From an uncultured Bacteroidales bacterium (GTDB lineage Bacteria; Bacteroidota; Bacteroidia; Bacteroidales; Bacteroidaceae), in assembly GCA_902772585.1 (NCBI GenBank), contig CACYBB010000016.1, positions 22,347 to 86,346 on the forward strand: DNA of 64,000 nt, read 5' to 3'. Below are positions 53,535 through 62,796 of the stretch, one piece after another (position 1 is the first letter of the stretch; every line of letters begins with the position of its first letter). The notes beneath the pieces were generated by a model, which saw nothing but the letters and a program-made list of their open reading frames with translations, was not told where the DNA came from and did not search any database. The translations under genes and the position numbers were made by a program.

Positions 53535-54866
53535 ATGTCTGTACTAACTATCAGTATCGTTGCGGTTTTCGTAACTGGCTATCTGTGTATAGCGCTTGAA
53601 AGCCTGACAAAAGTCAACAAGGCAGCAATAGCCCTGCTGATGTGCGTCCTCTGCTGGACATTGTTAATGATTGACCCCTCTAGCTACTACCCGATGATAG
53701 AAGGTGGTGGTGTGGTGCATCACATTGCCGAGGTCATAGAACATCACCTGGGCGATGCTGGTGGCACACTATTCTTCCTGATGGGTGCCATGACCATTGT
53801 CGAGATAGTCGATACCAATGGTGGTTTCAACTTCGTGCGCGACACTTTGAAGACGCGCTCTAAGCGCAAACTACTATGGCGCGTAGCCTTTATGACCTTT
53901 TTCCTGTCGGCCATTCTCGATAATCTGACAACGTCTATCGTCATGATTATGGTATTGCGCAAACTGGTACAGAATCGTGAAGACCGTCTTCTCTATGCAG
54001 CTTTGGTTGTCATCTCTGCCAACTCTGGTGGTGCCTTCTCGCCTATTGGCGACGTTACCACCATCATGCTCTGGATCAAGGGAGTTATCACTACGCAGGG
54101 AGTATTGACAGAGATTTTCATCCCGTCACTCATCTCAATGGTTATTCCTGCCCTTATCCTCAGCCTGCAACTCGAAGGAAAGTTCGATAAAGCACAGAAC
54201 CTGCCAGTTGCAGACGTCAGCCAGTTTACAAAGGTTCAGCGCGACATCATCTTCTGGCTGGGTGTTGGCGGACTCATCTTCGTGCCCATCTTCAAGACCA
54301 TTACCCACCTGCCACCATTTATGGGCATTCTGCTGGTACTCGGTGTGCTGTGGACCACAACAGAGATATTCCACTATAATACCGCTGAAGACGACACGAT
54401 GGCCAAACGAGTCAGCGACATTCTTTCGCGCATTGACCTGTCGACCATCATGTTCTTCCTGGGCATCCTGATGGCAGTTGCCGTACTGCAGGAGGTAGGT
54501 GTACTCACACTGCTTGGCCAAGGACTTAACGAGGCCTTCTCAGGCAACTACTACGTCATCAACGGCATTATCGGTGTCCTATCCAGCATCGTCGACAACG
54601 TTCCTCTCGTGGCAGGTTGCATGGGTATGTATCCTGTTGCTGCTGATGGTGCGATGGCTGTCGACGGCATCTTCTGGCAGTTGCTAGCCTACTGTGCCGG
54701 CGTTGGTGGTTCCATACTGATTATCGGCTCCGCAGCAGGTGTCGTCGTGATGGGTCTGGAGAAGATTACCTTCGGCTGGTATATGAAGAAAATCACGTGG
54801 ATCGTCTTCATCGGCTACATGGCAGGTATCCTTACCTACTGGGTAGAGAAAGCCCTCTTCTTCTAA
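53535..54866 (+). CDS. nhaD: Na+/H+ antiporter NhaD
   Basis: This inner-membrane protein has 443 residues and about 11-12 helices. It exchanges sodium for protons. Characteristic segments are FFLMGAMTIVEIVDTNGGFN, FLSAILDNLTTSIVM and ANSGGAFSPIGDVTTIMLW, with the second inverted repeat carrying SSIVDNVPLVAGCMGMYP and GVGGSILIIGSAAGVVVMG. The paired DN motifs in LDNLTT and VDNVPL are typical of the ion transporter superfamily. It has its own promoter and converges on the phosphoesterase gene with a 4-base gap and no visible terminator. Confidence 0.94.
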   Translation: MSVLTISIVAVFVTGYLCIALESLTKVNKAAIALLMCVLCWTLLMIDPSSYYPMIEGGGVVHHIAEVIEHHLGDAGGTLFFLMGAMTIVEIVDTNGGFNFVRDTLKTRSKRKLLWRVAFMTFFLSAILDNLTTSIVMIMVLRKLVQNREDRLLYAALVVISANSGGAFSPIGDVTTIMLWIKGVITTQGVLTEIFIPSLISMVIPALILSLQLEGKFDKAQNLPVADVSQFTKVQRDIIFWLGVGGLIFVPIFKTITHLPPFMGILLVLGVLWTTTEIFHYNTAEDDTMAKRVSDILSRIDLSTIMFFLGILMAVAVLQEVGVLTLLGQGLNEAFSGNYYVINGIIGVLSSIVDNVPLVAGCMGMYPVAADGAMAVDGIFWQLLAYCAGVGGSILIIGSAAGVVVMGLEKITFGWYMKKITWIVFIGYMAGILTYWVEKALFF

Positions 54867-54870
54867 ATTG

Positions 54871-55902
54871 TTATTTCAGTCGGTCTTCGAAAGCGACGAA
54901 GGCTTGCTTGACGATATCAACTGCCTCTGGGAGTGTACACGAAAGTTTACCACCAGAGGCATTTAAATGTCCTCCACCATTGAAGAAACGTGCAGCAACC
55001 TCGTTACAGGGGAAGTCGTCAACAGAGCGCAGACTGACCCATATCATCTGTTTCTCGGTATCCTCACGCAACGAGATGCTCAGTTTGAGACCTTTAATCT
55101 GCAGGGGCATATTGACCAACCCTTCGGCATCACCCTTCACAAAGTGGAAACGTTTCTGGTCTTCACGATTCAGGGTATAGAATGCGGCATGACGCTCCTC
55201 ATCGACCACCATACAGTTACAGAGCACGTGTCCTACCATGCGCAGGCGGTGCTCCGAGTAGTTATGATAGACGTTACGGTATATCTTGTCCTTGTCAATA
55301 TGCTTGGTAAGCAGTTGCGAGATGATGTAGTAGATGTCGCAATCAGTAGAGTTGTACGTAAAACCTCCCGTATCCGTCATCATACCACAATAGACAGGAA
55401 CAGCAAAGTGTTTGCCCAACTGGTCGAAGAGTCCCAACTGCCACACCACACGGAATACCAGTTCGCAGGTGGATGATGCTTCAGGACGTGACACCTTGAC
55501 GACGGCATCCACATCGGGACCGAGATGGTGGTCTATCAAGACCTTCTTGGCAGGAGAACTGCTAAGCACCTGCTCCATCTCGTCAGTACGCGCCAGGGTA
55601 TTGAAGTCCAGACAGATGATGAGGTCAGCCATTTTCAGCACCATCTCAACATAGTCGCGACGCTTGTCGTAGCGCACTATCTTCTCACTATTGGGCATCC
55701 ATTGCAAATAGTCCGGATACTGGTCGGGCGCCACCATCAAGGGTTCCTTACCCAAGAAGCGCAGCACCTCACCCATAGCCAGCATAGCCCCTATTGCGTC
55801 ACCATCCGCATTCTGATGGCAACACAATACAGGCATATTACTATTTTCAAGGAGGGAGCGCAGCATGCTGCACTCCCCATCAGTCATGATATTATCGAGC
55901 AT
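54871..55902 (-). CDS. DHH-family phosphoesterase (NrnA-like)
   Basis: The protein has 343 residues. The DHH domain motifs are HQNADGDAIGAMLAM near 33-47, CLDFNTLARTDE and KKVLIDHHLGPD, which bind two metal ions. The C-terminal DHHA1 domain ends in FNGGGHLNASGGKLS. The layout matches NrnA, which degrades nanoRNA, pApA or pAp. The ATG at 55900-55902 is the start; the frame extends one more codon to a TTG. The gap to the upstream nucleotidyltransferase gene is entirely a heptamer array. Confidence 0.92.
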   Translation of the reverse strand: MLDNIMTDGECSMLRSLLENSNMPVLCCHQNADGDAIGAMLAMGEVLRFLGKEPLMVAPDQYPDYLQWMPNSEKIVRYDKRRDYVEMVLKMADLIICLDFNTLARTDEMEQVLSSSPAKKVLIDHHLGPDVDAVVKVSRPEASSTCELVFRVVWQLGLFDQLGKHFAVPVYCGMMTDTGGFTYNSTDCDIYYIISQLLTKHIDKDKIYRNVYHNYSEHRLRMVGHVLCNCMVVDEERHAAFYTLNREDQKRFHFVKGDAEGLVNMPLQIKGLKLSISLREDTEKQMIWVSLRSVDDFPCNEVAARFFNGGGHLNASGGKLSCTLPEAVDIVKQAFVAFEDRLK

Positions 55903-55936
55903 CAATTCTCAATTATCAATTGTCAATTATCAATTA
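55902..55936. repeat. Heptamer tandem repeat (TCAATTA, 5 copies)
   Basis: The units are TCAATTC, TCAATTA, TCAATTG, TCAATTA and TCAATTA. The array exactly fills the gap between two genes, touching the start codon of one and the stop codon of the other. Confidence 0.88.
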
Positions 55937-56845
55937 GAACAACTTGTTGGGATAAATGCCCTCGTCCACCAACTGCTGGATGCGTGCCACAGTAGCGTCA
56001 CGGTCAGCAGCATAGGTTACGCCAAACCACTTCGAGGTGGTGTCGAGCACCTCACAGGTTGCCGTTCCTTCGGTGATGAGTTTGTTGACCATCAAGGGAA
56101 TGAAGAACTCAGCCTTCAGGTTCTCCATGTTCTTCGGATCGCTGAGGAACTCCTTGAAGTACTCCTCGCTATACTCGAAATAGTCAGGAGTAAAGCCCCA
56201 GACATTCATCGATACGGGAGCATTCTCGTCCAGCACCTGCCACTCACCCTGCTCGTCCTTGAACTGGATGGTACCATCCTTGCGCAGAATCTCCGTACGC
56301 TCAACGACGTCCGTCAAGTGACGATTGTTGTCATAAGCACAAACGCCACGAGCCACAGCACCGTTCTCACTCAGCGTGTTGCATACGCGGAAGCCCACCA
56401 TCGCATACTTGTTCTTTGAACCCTCGGGCAGGTTGCTCAGATACTTGCCAATCTGCATAAAACAGTCGCGACCATAGAAGTCGTCACAGTTAATGACGCA
56501 GAACGGCTCCTTGATGATGTCCTTACCCATCAGCACGGCGTGGTTCGTACCCCAAGGCTTCTGGCGACCCTCAGGAACAGAGAATCCTGCAGGCAGTGCG
56601 TCAAGTGCCTGGAAGCACAACTCACACTTCACCTTGCCCTCATACTTCGAGAGAATCTGCGTGCGGAACTGCTCCTCAAAGTCCTTTCGGATAACCCATA
56701 CTATCTTGCCGAATCCTGCCTGGATAGCGTCGTAGATACTGTAGTCCATGATGGTCTCGCCATTGGGGCCCAGACCGTCGAGCTGCTTCAGGCCACCATA
56801 ACGGCTACCCATGCCAGCTGCTAAAAGAAATAATGTTGGTTTCAT
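55934..56845 (-). CDS. Sugar-phosphate nucleotidyltransferase
   Basis: The protein has 303 residues. The N-terminal motif LLAAGMGSRYGGLKQLDGLG is the nucleotide-binding loop of the NTP_transferase fold. INCDDFYGRDCF carries the metal-binding aspartates, and KPWGTNHAVLMGKDI is the substrate region. The family joins a nucleotide to a sugar or alcohol phosphate. A choline-kinase-like partner is often adjacent but is not seen here. The substrate cannot be assigned. It follows the GH2 gene by 27 bases, a gap largely made of a heptamer array. Confidence 0.85.
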   Translation of the reverse strand: MKPTLFLLAAGMGSRYGGLKQLDGLGPNGETIMDYSIYDAIQAGFGKIVWVIRKDFEEQFRTQILSKYEGKVKCELCFQALDALPAGFSVPEGRQKPWGTNHAVLMGKDIIKEPFCVINCDDFYGRDCFMQIGKYLSNLPEGSKNKYAMVGFRVCNTLSENGAVARGVCAYDNNRHLTDVVERTEILRKDGTIQFKDEQGEWQVLDENAPVSMNVWGFTPDYFEYSEEYFKEFLSDPKNMENLKAEFFIPLMVNKLITEGTATCEVLDTTSKWFGVTYAADRDATVARIQQLVDEGIYPNKLF

Positions 56846-56856
56846 AATGATTTATT

Positions 56857-56884
56857 GTTTAATGTTTAATGTTTAATTTTTAAT
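56857..56884. repeat. Heptamer tandem repeat (GTTTAAT, 4 copies)
   Basis: The units are GTTTAAT, GTTTAAT, GTTTAAT and TTTTAAT. The array runs from the intergenic gap into the last codons of the GH2 gene. Confidence 0.85.
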
Positions 56885-59413
56885 ATTCAATGTTACTTTC
56901 TTGGTTAGTTTGCGCTGTTTGTCCTTCACAGTCAATGTAAGATTACCAGCCTGCTTGGCACTACGCACCACCACGACGAGTTGTCCGTGGAACAGTTTCA
57001 TCGTTGGCTGCTTGAACGACTCCAGACTGGTGGCATCACCATTGCATACGGCCTCGAAACTACCAGCACCTGTGACCTCAAAGTCCAATTGGTCAGCAGC
57101 ATCGGGAATCAGCGTACCCTGCTTATCCGTCAGCGAAACTGTGACGAAGGCGAGGTCGTCGCCATCAGCAAGTAAGAAGTCTGAAGACTGAGCGCTGAGG
57201 GCTGATGATTGGTGCTGTGTCCATACGTCCAGCTTCAGTTGGGCGGGTTTACCAGCAGTACGCATGGTCTTTTCACCCACCTTCTTGTCGTTGGCATCAT
57301 AGACCACCACCTTCACCTCGCCTGGTTCATACTTCACGTTGTTCCAACGCAGACGATAGCGGTCCAGTCGCTCAGCGGCGTTCTTCGTTATCTTACCCTG
57401 ACTCTTGCCATTGATGAAGAGTTCAGCCGTAGGATAGTCCGTATAGCAATAGACAGGTGTCACCTCTCCTTTCCTATCCCACGTCCAGTGTGGCAACAGG
57501 TGGATGGTGTGCTCCTTGGTGTTCCAATGTGAACGATACAGGAAGTAGCGGTCTTTGGGCAGACCCGCCAAATCACAGATGCCGAAATAACTCGAGCGCG
57601 AAGGCCAGTACTCATCGTAGGGCGATGGCTCACCCAGATAGTCATAGCCCGTCCATACGAACTCGCCAATGACCCACTTATAGTCATCCTGCCAGCACCA
57701 GTCATCGTCAGGAAGATTCGACCATGGACAATAGTCCAGATCATAGCCGGAGCACTGTCCGTCAGTACCCTCTATGGCCTTCGGGTCGTAGGTTCCTGAG
57801 TACGAGAACTTACCATCGTTATTGTTGGGTTCTGCAGGGAAGTGGTACACGCCACGCGACGAGACGGTCGATGTAGTCTCACTACCCAACAGGAAGCCCT
57901 GTGGCAGACGCTTGATGCCATCGGCATAGCGATGCAGACGGTAGTTGAAGCCAGGCACGTTCATTGCCTGTGCCACACCACCATTGATGGCACCATCGGG
58001 ATTGTCCAAGCCCTGTGTCACAGGACGTGTGGGGTCCAGCGTATTGCAGAGTGCCTGCAGACGGATGGCCCATAGGCGTCCCTCCTCGCTCCACTGTTCA
58101 GGAATCTCGTTGCCGATAGACCACATCACAATGCTGGGGTGGTTGCGGTTCGCCTTCACCAGATTGGTGATATCCTTCTCTGCCCACTCCTCGAAGAAGC
58201 GTGCATAGCCGTTCTTGCACTTAGGATAGATCCACATGTCAAACGACTCCGCCATCACCATTATTCCCAACGAGTCGCAGATGTCCATCTGCATCTGACT
58301 GGGCATATTATGCGAGGTACGAATGGCATCGCATCCCATCGCTTTCATCATCTTAATCTGACGAATCAAGGCTGCTTTGTTGACAGCAGCACCCAAGGGA
58401 CCGAGGTCGTGGTGCAGACACACACCTTTAATCTTGCGTGTCACACCATTCAGTTCAAAACCTTTCTCCTTCGACACACGGACAGTACGGATACCCACTG
58501 TAAATACCTTATAGTCAATAACCTTTCCGAAGTCATCGTAAATCTTACGGCTCTTGTCGGGCTTGCCGTCATAGAGCGTCACATGCAACTTATATAAATA
58601 AGGTGTCTCAGGCGTCCACAGTTTAAACTGGCGAGCCATAAAGGCACCGATGGCTTTGTTACCTGTTAACGGTAATGCACTACTGGTTATCTGCTCGCCA
58701 TCAGGACCAACGAGTTTCATCGAGACGATGGGTTTCCCTGTAGGATTGATGACAGGCACCTCAACAGTAAATCTGCTGAGACTCTTGCCCTTGACCTCTT
58801 TCCAATTCAGTATCGTCGTGGTGCTGAGCCCCCAGTCGTCAATACGTGTCTCCTCTGGCGTGAGGATGAGCGTGACAGGACGATAGATTCCTGCGCCAGG
58901 ATACCAGCGCGAGCTCTCCTCCTTGTTCTGCAAATCCACCTCCAACAGGTTGTCACCAGGCTTCACGAACGGCGTCACATCCACACGGAAGGTATTGTAG
59001 CCGTAAGCCCAATAGCCTGCCTTCTGACCATTGACGAAAACCGTTGGTTCCGACATCGCACCATCAAACAGCAGTTCAGCATGTCCACTGAAACCTTCGG
59101 GAATGGTCAGCGTGCGCTTGTAGTGACCCTCACCAATCCAGGGCAGGGCACCCGAGCGACCACTCTTCTCCGTAGCCTCCGTCTCACCGTTCTGTGCAAT
59201 AGCCACCTTCTGCAGGTCCCATTTCTTGTCGAACGGTCCCGCAATGGCCCAGTCGTGCGGAATGCGCACATTCTCCCACTGCTGTTTGTCACGCGAGAAC
59301 TGCCAACCGTCGCTGAGCAATACCTCCTGACGCGTCTGTGCCGCAGCAGTCAAGCCAATAGTCAATAGCAAAAGACCTAAAGCCAAAAATCTCTTAGTAG
59401 TCATATTATTCAT
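56873..59413 (-). CDS. Glycoside hydrolase family 2, beta-galactosidase-like
   Basis: The protein has 846 residues with a signal peptide ending at LTAAAQ, so it acts in the periplasm or at the surface. The order is jellyroll sugar-binding domain (DGWQFSRDKQQWENVRIPHD), an immunoglobulin-like domain, a TIM barrel and a C-terminal beta domain. The acid/base glutamate is in VMWSIGNEIPEQW and the nucleophile in WVIGEFVWTGYDYLGEP. The HRYADGIKRLP-type insert and DUF4982-like tail suit Bacteroidota beta-galactosidases. Its start overlaps the dsbD stop codon region by 8 bases. Confidence 0.93.
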   Translation of the reverse strand: MNNMTTKRFLALGLLLLTIGLTAAAQTRQEVLLSDGWQFSRDKQQWENVRIPHDWAIAGPFDKKWDLQKVAIAQNGETEATEKSGRSGALPWIGEGHYKRTLTIPEGFSGHAELLFDGAMSEPTVFVNGQKAGYWAYGYNTFRVDVTPFVKPGDNLLEVDLQNKEESSRWYPGAGIYRPVTLILTPEETRIDDWGLSTTTILNWKEVKGKSLSRFTVEVPVINPTGKPIVSMKLVGPDGEQITSSALPLTGNKAIGAFMARQFKLWTPETPYLYKLHVTLYDGKPDKSRKIYDDFGKVIDYKVFTVGIRTVRVSKEKGFELNGVTRKIKGVCLHHDLGPLGAAVNKAALIRQIKMMKAMGCDAIRTSHNMPSQMQMDICDSLGIMVMAESFDMWIYPKCKNGYARFFEEWAEKDITNLVKANRNHPSIVMWSIGNEIPEQWSEEGRLWAIRLQALCNTLDPTRPVTQGLDNPDGAINGGVAQAMNVPGFNYRLHRYADGIKRLPQGFLLGSETTSTVSSRGVYHFPAEPNNNDGKFSYSGTYDPKAIEGTDGQCSGYDLDYCPWSNLPDDDWCWQDDYKWVIGEFVWTGYDYLGEPSPYDEYWPSRSSYFGICDLAGLPKDRYFLYRSHWNTKEHTIHLLPHWTWDRKGEVTPVYCYTDYPTAELFINGKSQGKITKNAAERLDRYRLRWNNVKYEPGEVKVVVYDANDKKVGEKTMRTAGKPAQLKLDVWTQHQSSALSAQSSDFLLADGDDLAFVTVSLTDKQGTLIPDAADQLDFEVTGAGSFEAVCNGDATSLESFKQPTMKLFHGQLVVVVRSAKQAGNLTLTVKDKQRKLTKKVTLNIKN

Positions 59414-61427
59414 AGTTTGTTTGTTTCAGGAATTTCACGAAGGCTGCCACATCCTCGTCGTAGCCACGACCTGGCGACAACTGGCGACCCTCACTGTCCA
59501 CGATGACATAGTAGGGTTGCGCATTCGTGCCGAAACGGCGACGCTGCAAGTCGCTCCACTTGGCACCAACGGTGCGTAGCGTGCGCGTGCCACCCTGTCC
59601 GTCCTCTACCTCTATGTTTTCTGGTAGCGGTGTCTTGTCATCCACATACAACGACACCAGGATATAGTCGTTCATCAGCATGTCGGCCACCTGCGGGTCG
59701 GTCCATACGGCAGCCTCCATCTTCCGACAGTTCACACAGCCAAAGCCGGTGAAGTCGATGAGTATCGGCTTGTTCTCGCGACGAGCAGCAGCCAACGCCT
59801 CGTCAAAGTCGTTATAGCGGGCTTCCACCACCTTGCTGTTCATATTGAAGTCCTGCGTGTACATGGGTGGTGCAAAGGCACTGACGGCCTTACACGGAGC
59901 ACCCCACAAGCCAGGAACCATATACATAGCAAAGGCCAGCGACACCAGTCCGCCCATGACGCACGGCACCTGCCACTTGCCACGCTGCTCCTCCTCGACC
60001 AACTTCAGCCAGCCACAGAGGTAGGCCCCCAACAGGGCAAAGATGACAATCCACAACGACAGGAACACCTCACGGTCCAGGATGTGCCAACCATAGGCCA
60101 GGTCGGCCACACTCAGGAACTTCAGGGCAAAGGCCAGTTCGATGAAGCCCAGCGTCACCTTCAGCGTGTTCATCCACGAGCCCGACTTCGGTGCTTGCTG
60201 CAACCACGAGGGGAACAGGGCGAAGAGTGTGAAGGGCAGTGCCAGTGCTACTGCAAAGCCAAGCATTCCTACGGCAGGTGCCAGCCATTGTCCACTGGTT
60301 GCCGTCTCTACCAACAACAGTCCCACGATGGGTGCCGTACACGAGAACGACACCAGCACCAAGGTCAGTGCCATCAGGAAGATTGACAGATAGGTGGTCC
60401 ATGATGAAGAACCTGCCGACAAGCTATCAGCCTTCTCGTCCACCCTACTCGCCCAACTCTCAGGCAGTCGGATTTCGAACCATCCGAAGAATGACAGGGC
60501 AAAGACCACCAGCAACAGGAACAGCAACACGTTGAATACGGCATTTGTCGATAGTGCATTCAGGGTGTCTGAACCGAAGATGGCAGTTACCAGCAGTCCC
60601 AGCGTCAGGTATATCACGACAATGCTCAGTCCGTAAATCAGTGCATCGCGGATACCACGACGGCGACTGGTCTTGGCACGCTTCAGGAAGAAGCTCACCG
60701 TCATAGGGATAACGGGCCAGATGCAGGGCATCACGACAGCCAGCAGACCACCCACAAAACCCATCAGCAGGATGTACAGCAGTGAATGGTCGAGCGCATC
60801 AGAGGGACGGTTCTGCTGATCAAAGTTGCCCTGCAACGACGATTCAGCGATTGCCGTTGAGTCAGCACCAGCAGGCAGTTCTATGACAGCGACCGTATCC
60901 ACAGGCTTCTCCGGCTCTGGTGCCACAGGGGCAGTAATCTCCTCCTTGACTTCCTTCTTATCTTCTTTTAACTCCTTGTTGACACCTTCCGTCTTGAATG
61001 CCACCTCCGTTGGGGGCAGACACATCTCGTCGTTGCAGGCACCATACTCCAGATAACAGTCAATCGTGTATTTCTGCTGGGTAAAACGGACGCGCTGCAC
61101 AAACTGCGCCTTCTTCTCAAAGTAACGCAGTTCCATGCCGAACATCTTGTCGAACTGCTTCATGACCTCTCCACGAGGCTTCAGCTTACCAACAGTCTCC
61201 ACACCCTCCATCTTCACCACGTTGAAGGAGGCCGAGATGGGACCGTCGTCGCCCATATCCGTAGAATAGACATGCCATCCGTCATCAATGGTGGCACTAA
61301 AGATGATTTCGCCCTCGCCACCTTTCAGCGTTTTCAGTTGTGACGAGAAGTGCACGGGATTGACCATCTGACCTTCAGCAGCCAGTGTCAACAGTCCCAC
61401 AAAGAGGAATAGTATCAGTCGCTTCAT
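59406..61427 (-). CDS. dsbD: Thiol:disulfide interchange protein DsbD
   Basis: The protein has 673 residues. A signal peptide (LILFLFVGLLTLAAEG) leads to the N-terminal DsbD-alpha-like domain (NPVHFSSQLKTLKGGEGEII). About eight membrane helices of the CcdA-like core follow from residue 215. The C-terminal thioredoxin domain carries the redox pair in TGFGCVNCRKMEAAVW. It carries electrons from cytoplasmic thioredoxin to periplasmic thiols. The acidic Pro/Glu linker between the first two parts (near 155-200) is longer than in E. coli. Confidence 0.94.
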   Translation of the reverse strand: MKRLILFLFVGLLTLAAEGQMVNPVHFSSQLKTLKGGEGEIIFSATIDDGWHVYSTDMGDDGPISASFNVVKMEGVETVGKLKPRGEVMKQFDKMFGMELRYFEKKAQFVQRVRFTQQKYTIDCYLEYGACNDEMCLPPTEVAFKTEGVNKELKEDKKEVKEEITAPVAPEPEKPVDTVAVIELPAGADSTAIAESSLQGNFDQQNRPSDALDHSLLYILLMGFVGGLLAVVMPCIWPVIPMTVSFFLKRAKTSRRRGIRDALIYGLSIVVIYLTLGLLVTAIFGSDTLNALSTNAVFNVLLFLLLVVFALSFFGWFEIRLPESWASRVDEKADSLSAGSSSWTTYLSIFLMALTLVLVSFSCTAPIVGLLLVETATSGQWLAPAVGMLGFAVALALPFTLFALFPSWLQQAPKSGSWMNTLKVTLGFIELAFALKFLSVADLAYGWHILDREVFLSLWIVIFALLGAYLCGWLKLVEEEQRGKWQVPCVMGGLVSLAFAMYMVPGLWGAPCKAVSAFAPPMYTQDFNMNSKVVEARYNDFDEALAAARRENKPILIDFTGFGCVNCRKMEAAVWTDPQVADMLMNDYILVSLYVDDKTPLPENIEVEDGQGGTRTLRTVGAKWSDLQRRRFGTNAQPYYVIVDSEGRQLSPGRGYDEDVAAFVKFLKQTNYE

Positions 61428-61460
61428 TTAGTCTATATGTGCATAGCCAGGCTCCGACCA

Positions 61461-62720
61461 TTAGTCGAAAAATCCTGGCTGCTTGTATTCGATTCCCAGT
61501 TCACGATCCACAGTGGCAAGGATACCCTGCACCTGACCCAGTGCAAACATACGACCCAGCAGGGTGTAGCCGGCATTGTGGCCGTGGCTCGATTCGTCCA
61601 TGATTCCACCGGGTTCGTCGGTAAATGTCATACCGTGGTCGACACGCATCGGCAACTGTGGATTTTCTTTTTCGAAAATCCTACACAGTTCGATGAGGTC
61701 GGCACGACCACCCAGGTGACTGGCCTCCGTAAAGTTGCCATTGGGGAAGATATGGCACGAGCGCAGGTGTACGAAGTGGGTGCGTGAGGCAAACTTCTTC
61801 GCCAAGTCCACCACGTTGTTATAGATACCAGCCGACAGACTGCCTGCACAGAAGGTCAGACCATTGTGCTTGTTGGGAACGGCATCGAGGAACCACTGGA
61901 TATCCTCCTCGGTACGGACAATGCGTGGCAAGCCCAGAATCTCGATGGGGGGATCGTCGGGGTGTACGCACATATTCATGTTGCACTCCTCACAGACGGG
62001 CATGATAGCCTCTAGGAAGTACTTCATATTCTCGCGCAACTTAGCCTTGTCAATGCCTTTGTACAGGTCCAGGAACTCGCGGAACTTCTGTACGGGAGCC
62101 TCGTCGTTCTCCGAGAAGTTACCACTCACGAAGCCCTGCGTCTTGATGACGATGTTCTCCACCAGCTTGTGGTCCTTCTCAGGGGTCATCGTCTTCGCCA
62201 GTTCGTCACACTCTGCCAGCACGTTACGCTCAATCTTCTCGCCCTTGTCGTTGCGCATCTCAAACTTCTCCCACTCCTCGCGGGCACCTGGACGCTTCAG
62301 GATATAGATGTCGAAATAGGCAAACTCAGCGTAGTTGAAGTAGAGGTTCGTCGAACCGTTGGGGTTCTCGTGGAACAGGTCGGTACGCGCCCAGTCCAGC
62401 ACAGGCATGAAGTTGTAGCAGATGCAGTGGATATCCTCTGCGGCAAGGTTGCGCAGACTCTCCTTGTACACCTCTATCTGGTGGTCACGGTCAGGACCGC
62501 CATACTTGATGGTCTCCACCACGGGCAGACTCTCTACCACGCTCCAGCGCATGCCGTAGCTCTCGATATACGTCTTCAGGTCGTGAATCTTCTCACGTGT
62601 CCATACCTCACCAAGGGGTACATCGTGCAGGGCAGTAACAATACCCTCCACACCAATCTGTCTCAACATGGCAAGCGTAATCTTATCCTTCTTGCCAAAC
62701 CATCTCCATGTTCTTTCCAT
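61461..62720 (-). CDS. uxuA: Mannonate dehydratase
   Basis: The protein has 419 residues. It converts D-mannonate to 2-keto-3-deoxygluconate in glucuronate breakdown. The N-terminus MERTWRWFGKKDKITLAMLR and the metal-site regions MNMCVHPDDPP, LTFCAGSLS, VHLRSCH and MRVDHGMTFTDEPG (Mn or Fe ligands Cys, His, His, Asp) are complete. No other uronate genes are adjacent. It has a promoter at 62746-62777 and may lead a five-gene run with dsbD, GH2, the nucleotidyltransferase and the phosphoesterase, given gaps of at most 33 bases. Confidence 0.95.
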   Translation of the reverse strand: MERTWRWFGKKDKITLAMLRQIGVEGIVTALHDVPLGEVWTREKIHDLKTYIESYGMRWSVVESLPVVETIKYGGPDRDHQIEVYKESLRNLAAEDIHCICYNFMPVLDWARTDLFHENPNGSTNLYFNYAEFAYFDIYILKRPGAREEWEKFEMRNDKGEKIERNVLAECDELAKTMTPEKDHKLVENIVIKTQGFVSGNFSENDEAPVQKFREFLDLYKGIDKAKLRENMKYFLEAIMPVCEECNMNMCVHPDDPPIEILGLPRIVRTEEDIQWFLDAVPNKHNGLTFCAGSLSAGIYNNVVDLAKKFASRTHFVHLRSCHIFPNGNFTEASHLGGRADLIELCRIFEKENPQLPMRVDHGMTFTDEPGGIMDESSHGHNAGYTLLGRMFALGQVQGILATVDRELGIEYKQPGFFD

Positions 62721-62745
62721 AATGCATTATTTAATTTTATTGATG

Positions 62746-62777
62746 CAAAGGTACAAAAAAAAGAGCGAACCACCAAC
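62746..62777 (-). promoter_or_regulatory. uxuA promoter (GTTG, 20 bases, TACCTTTG)
   Basis: The minus-strand -7 box is 25 bases before the start. The -33 element is GTTG at canonical spacing. Confidence 0.75.
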
Positions 62778-62796
62778 GATTCGCCCACTTTTTATT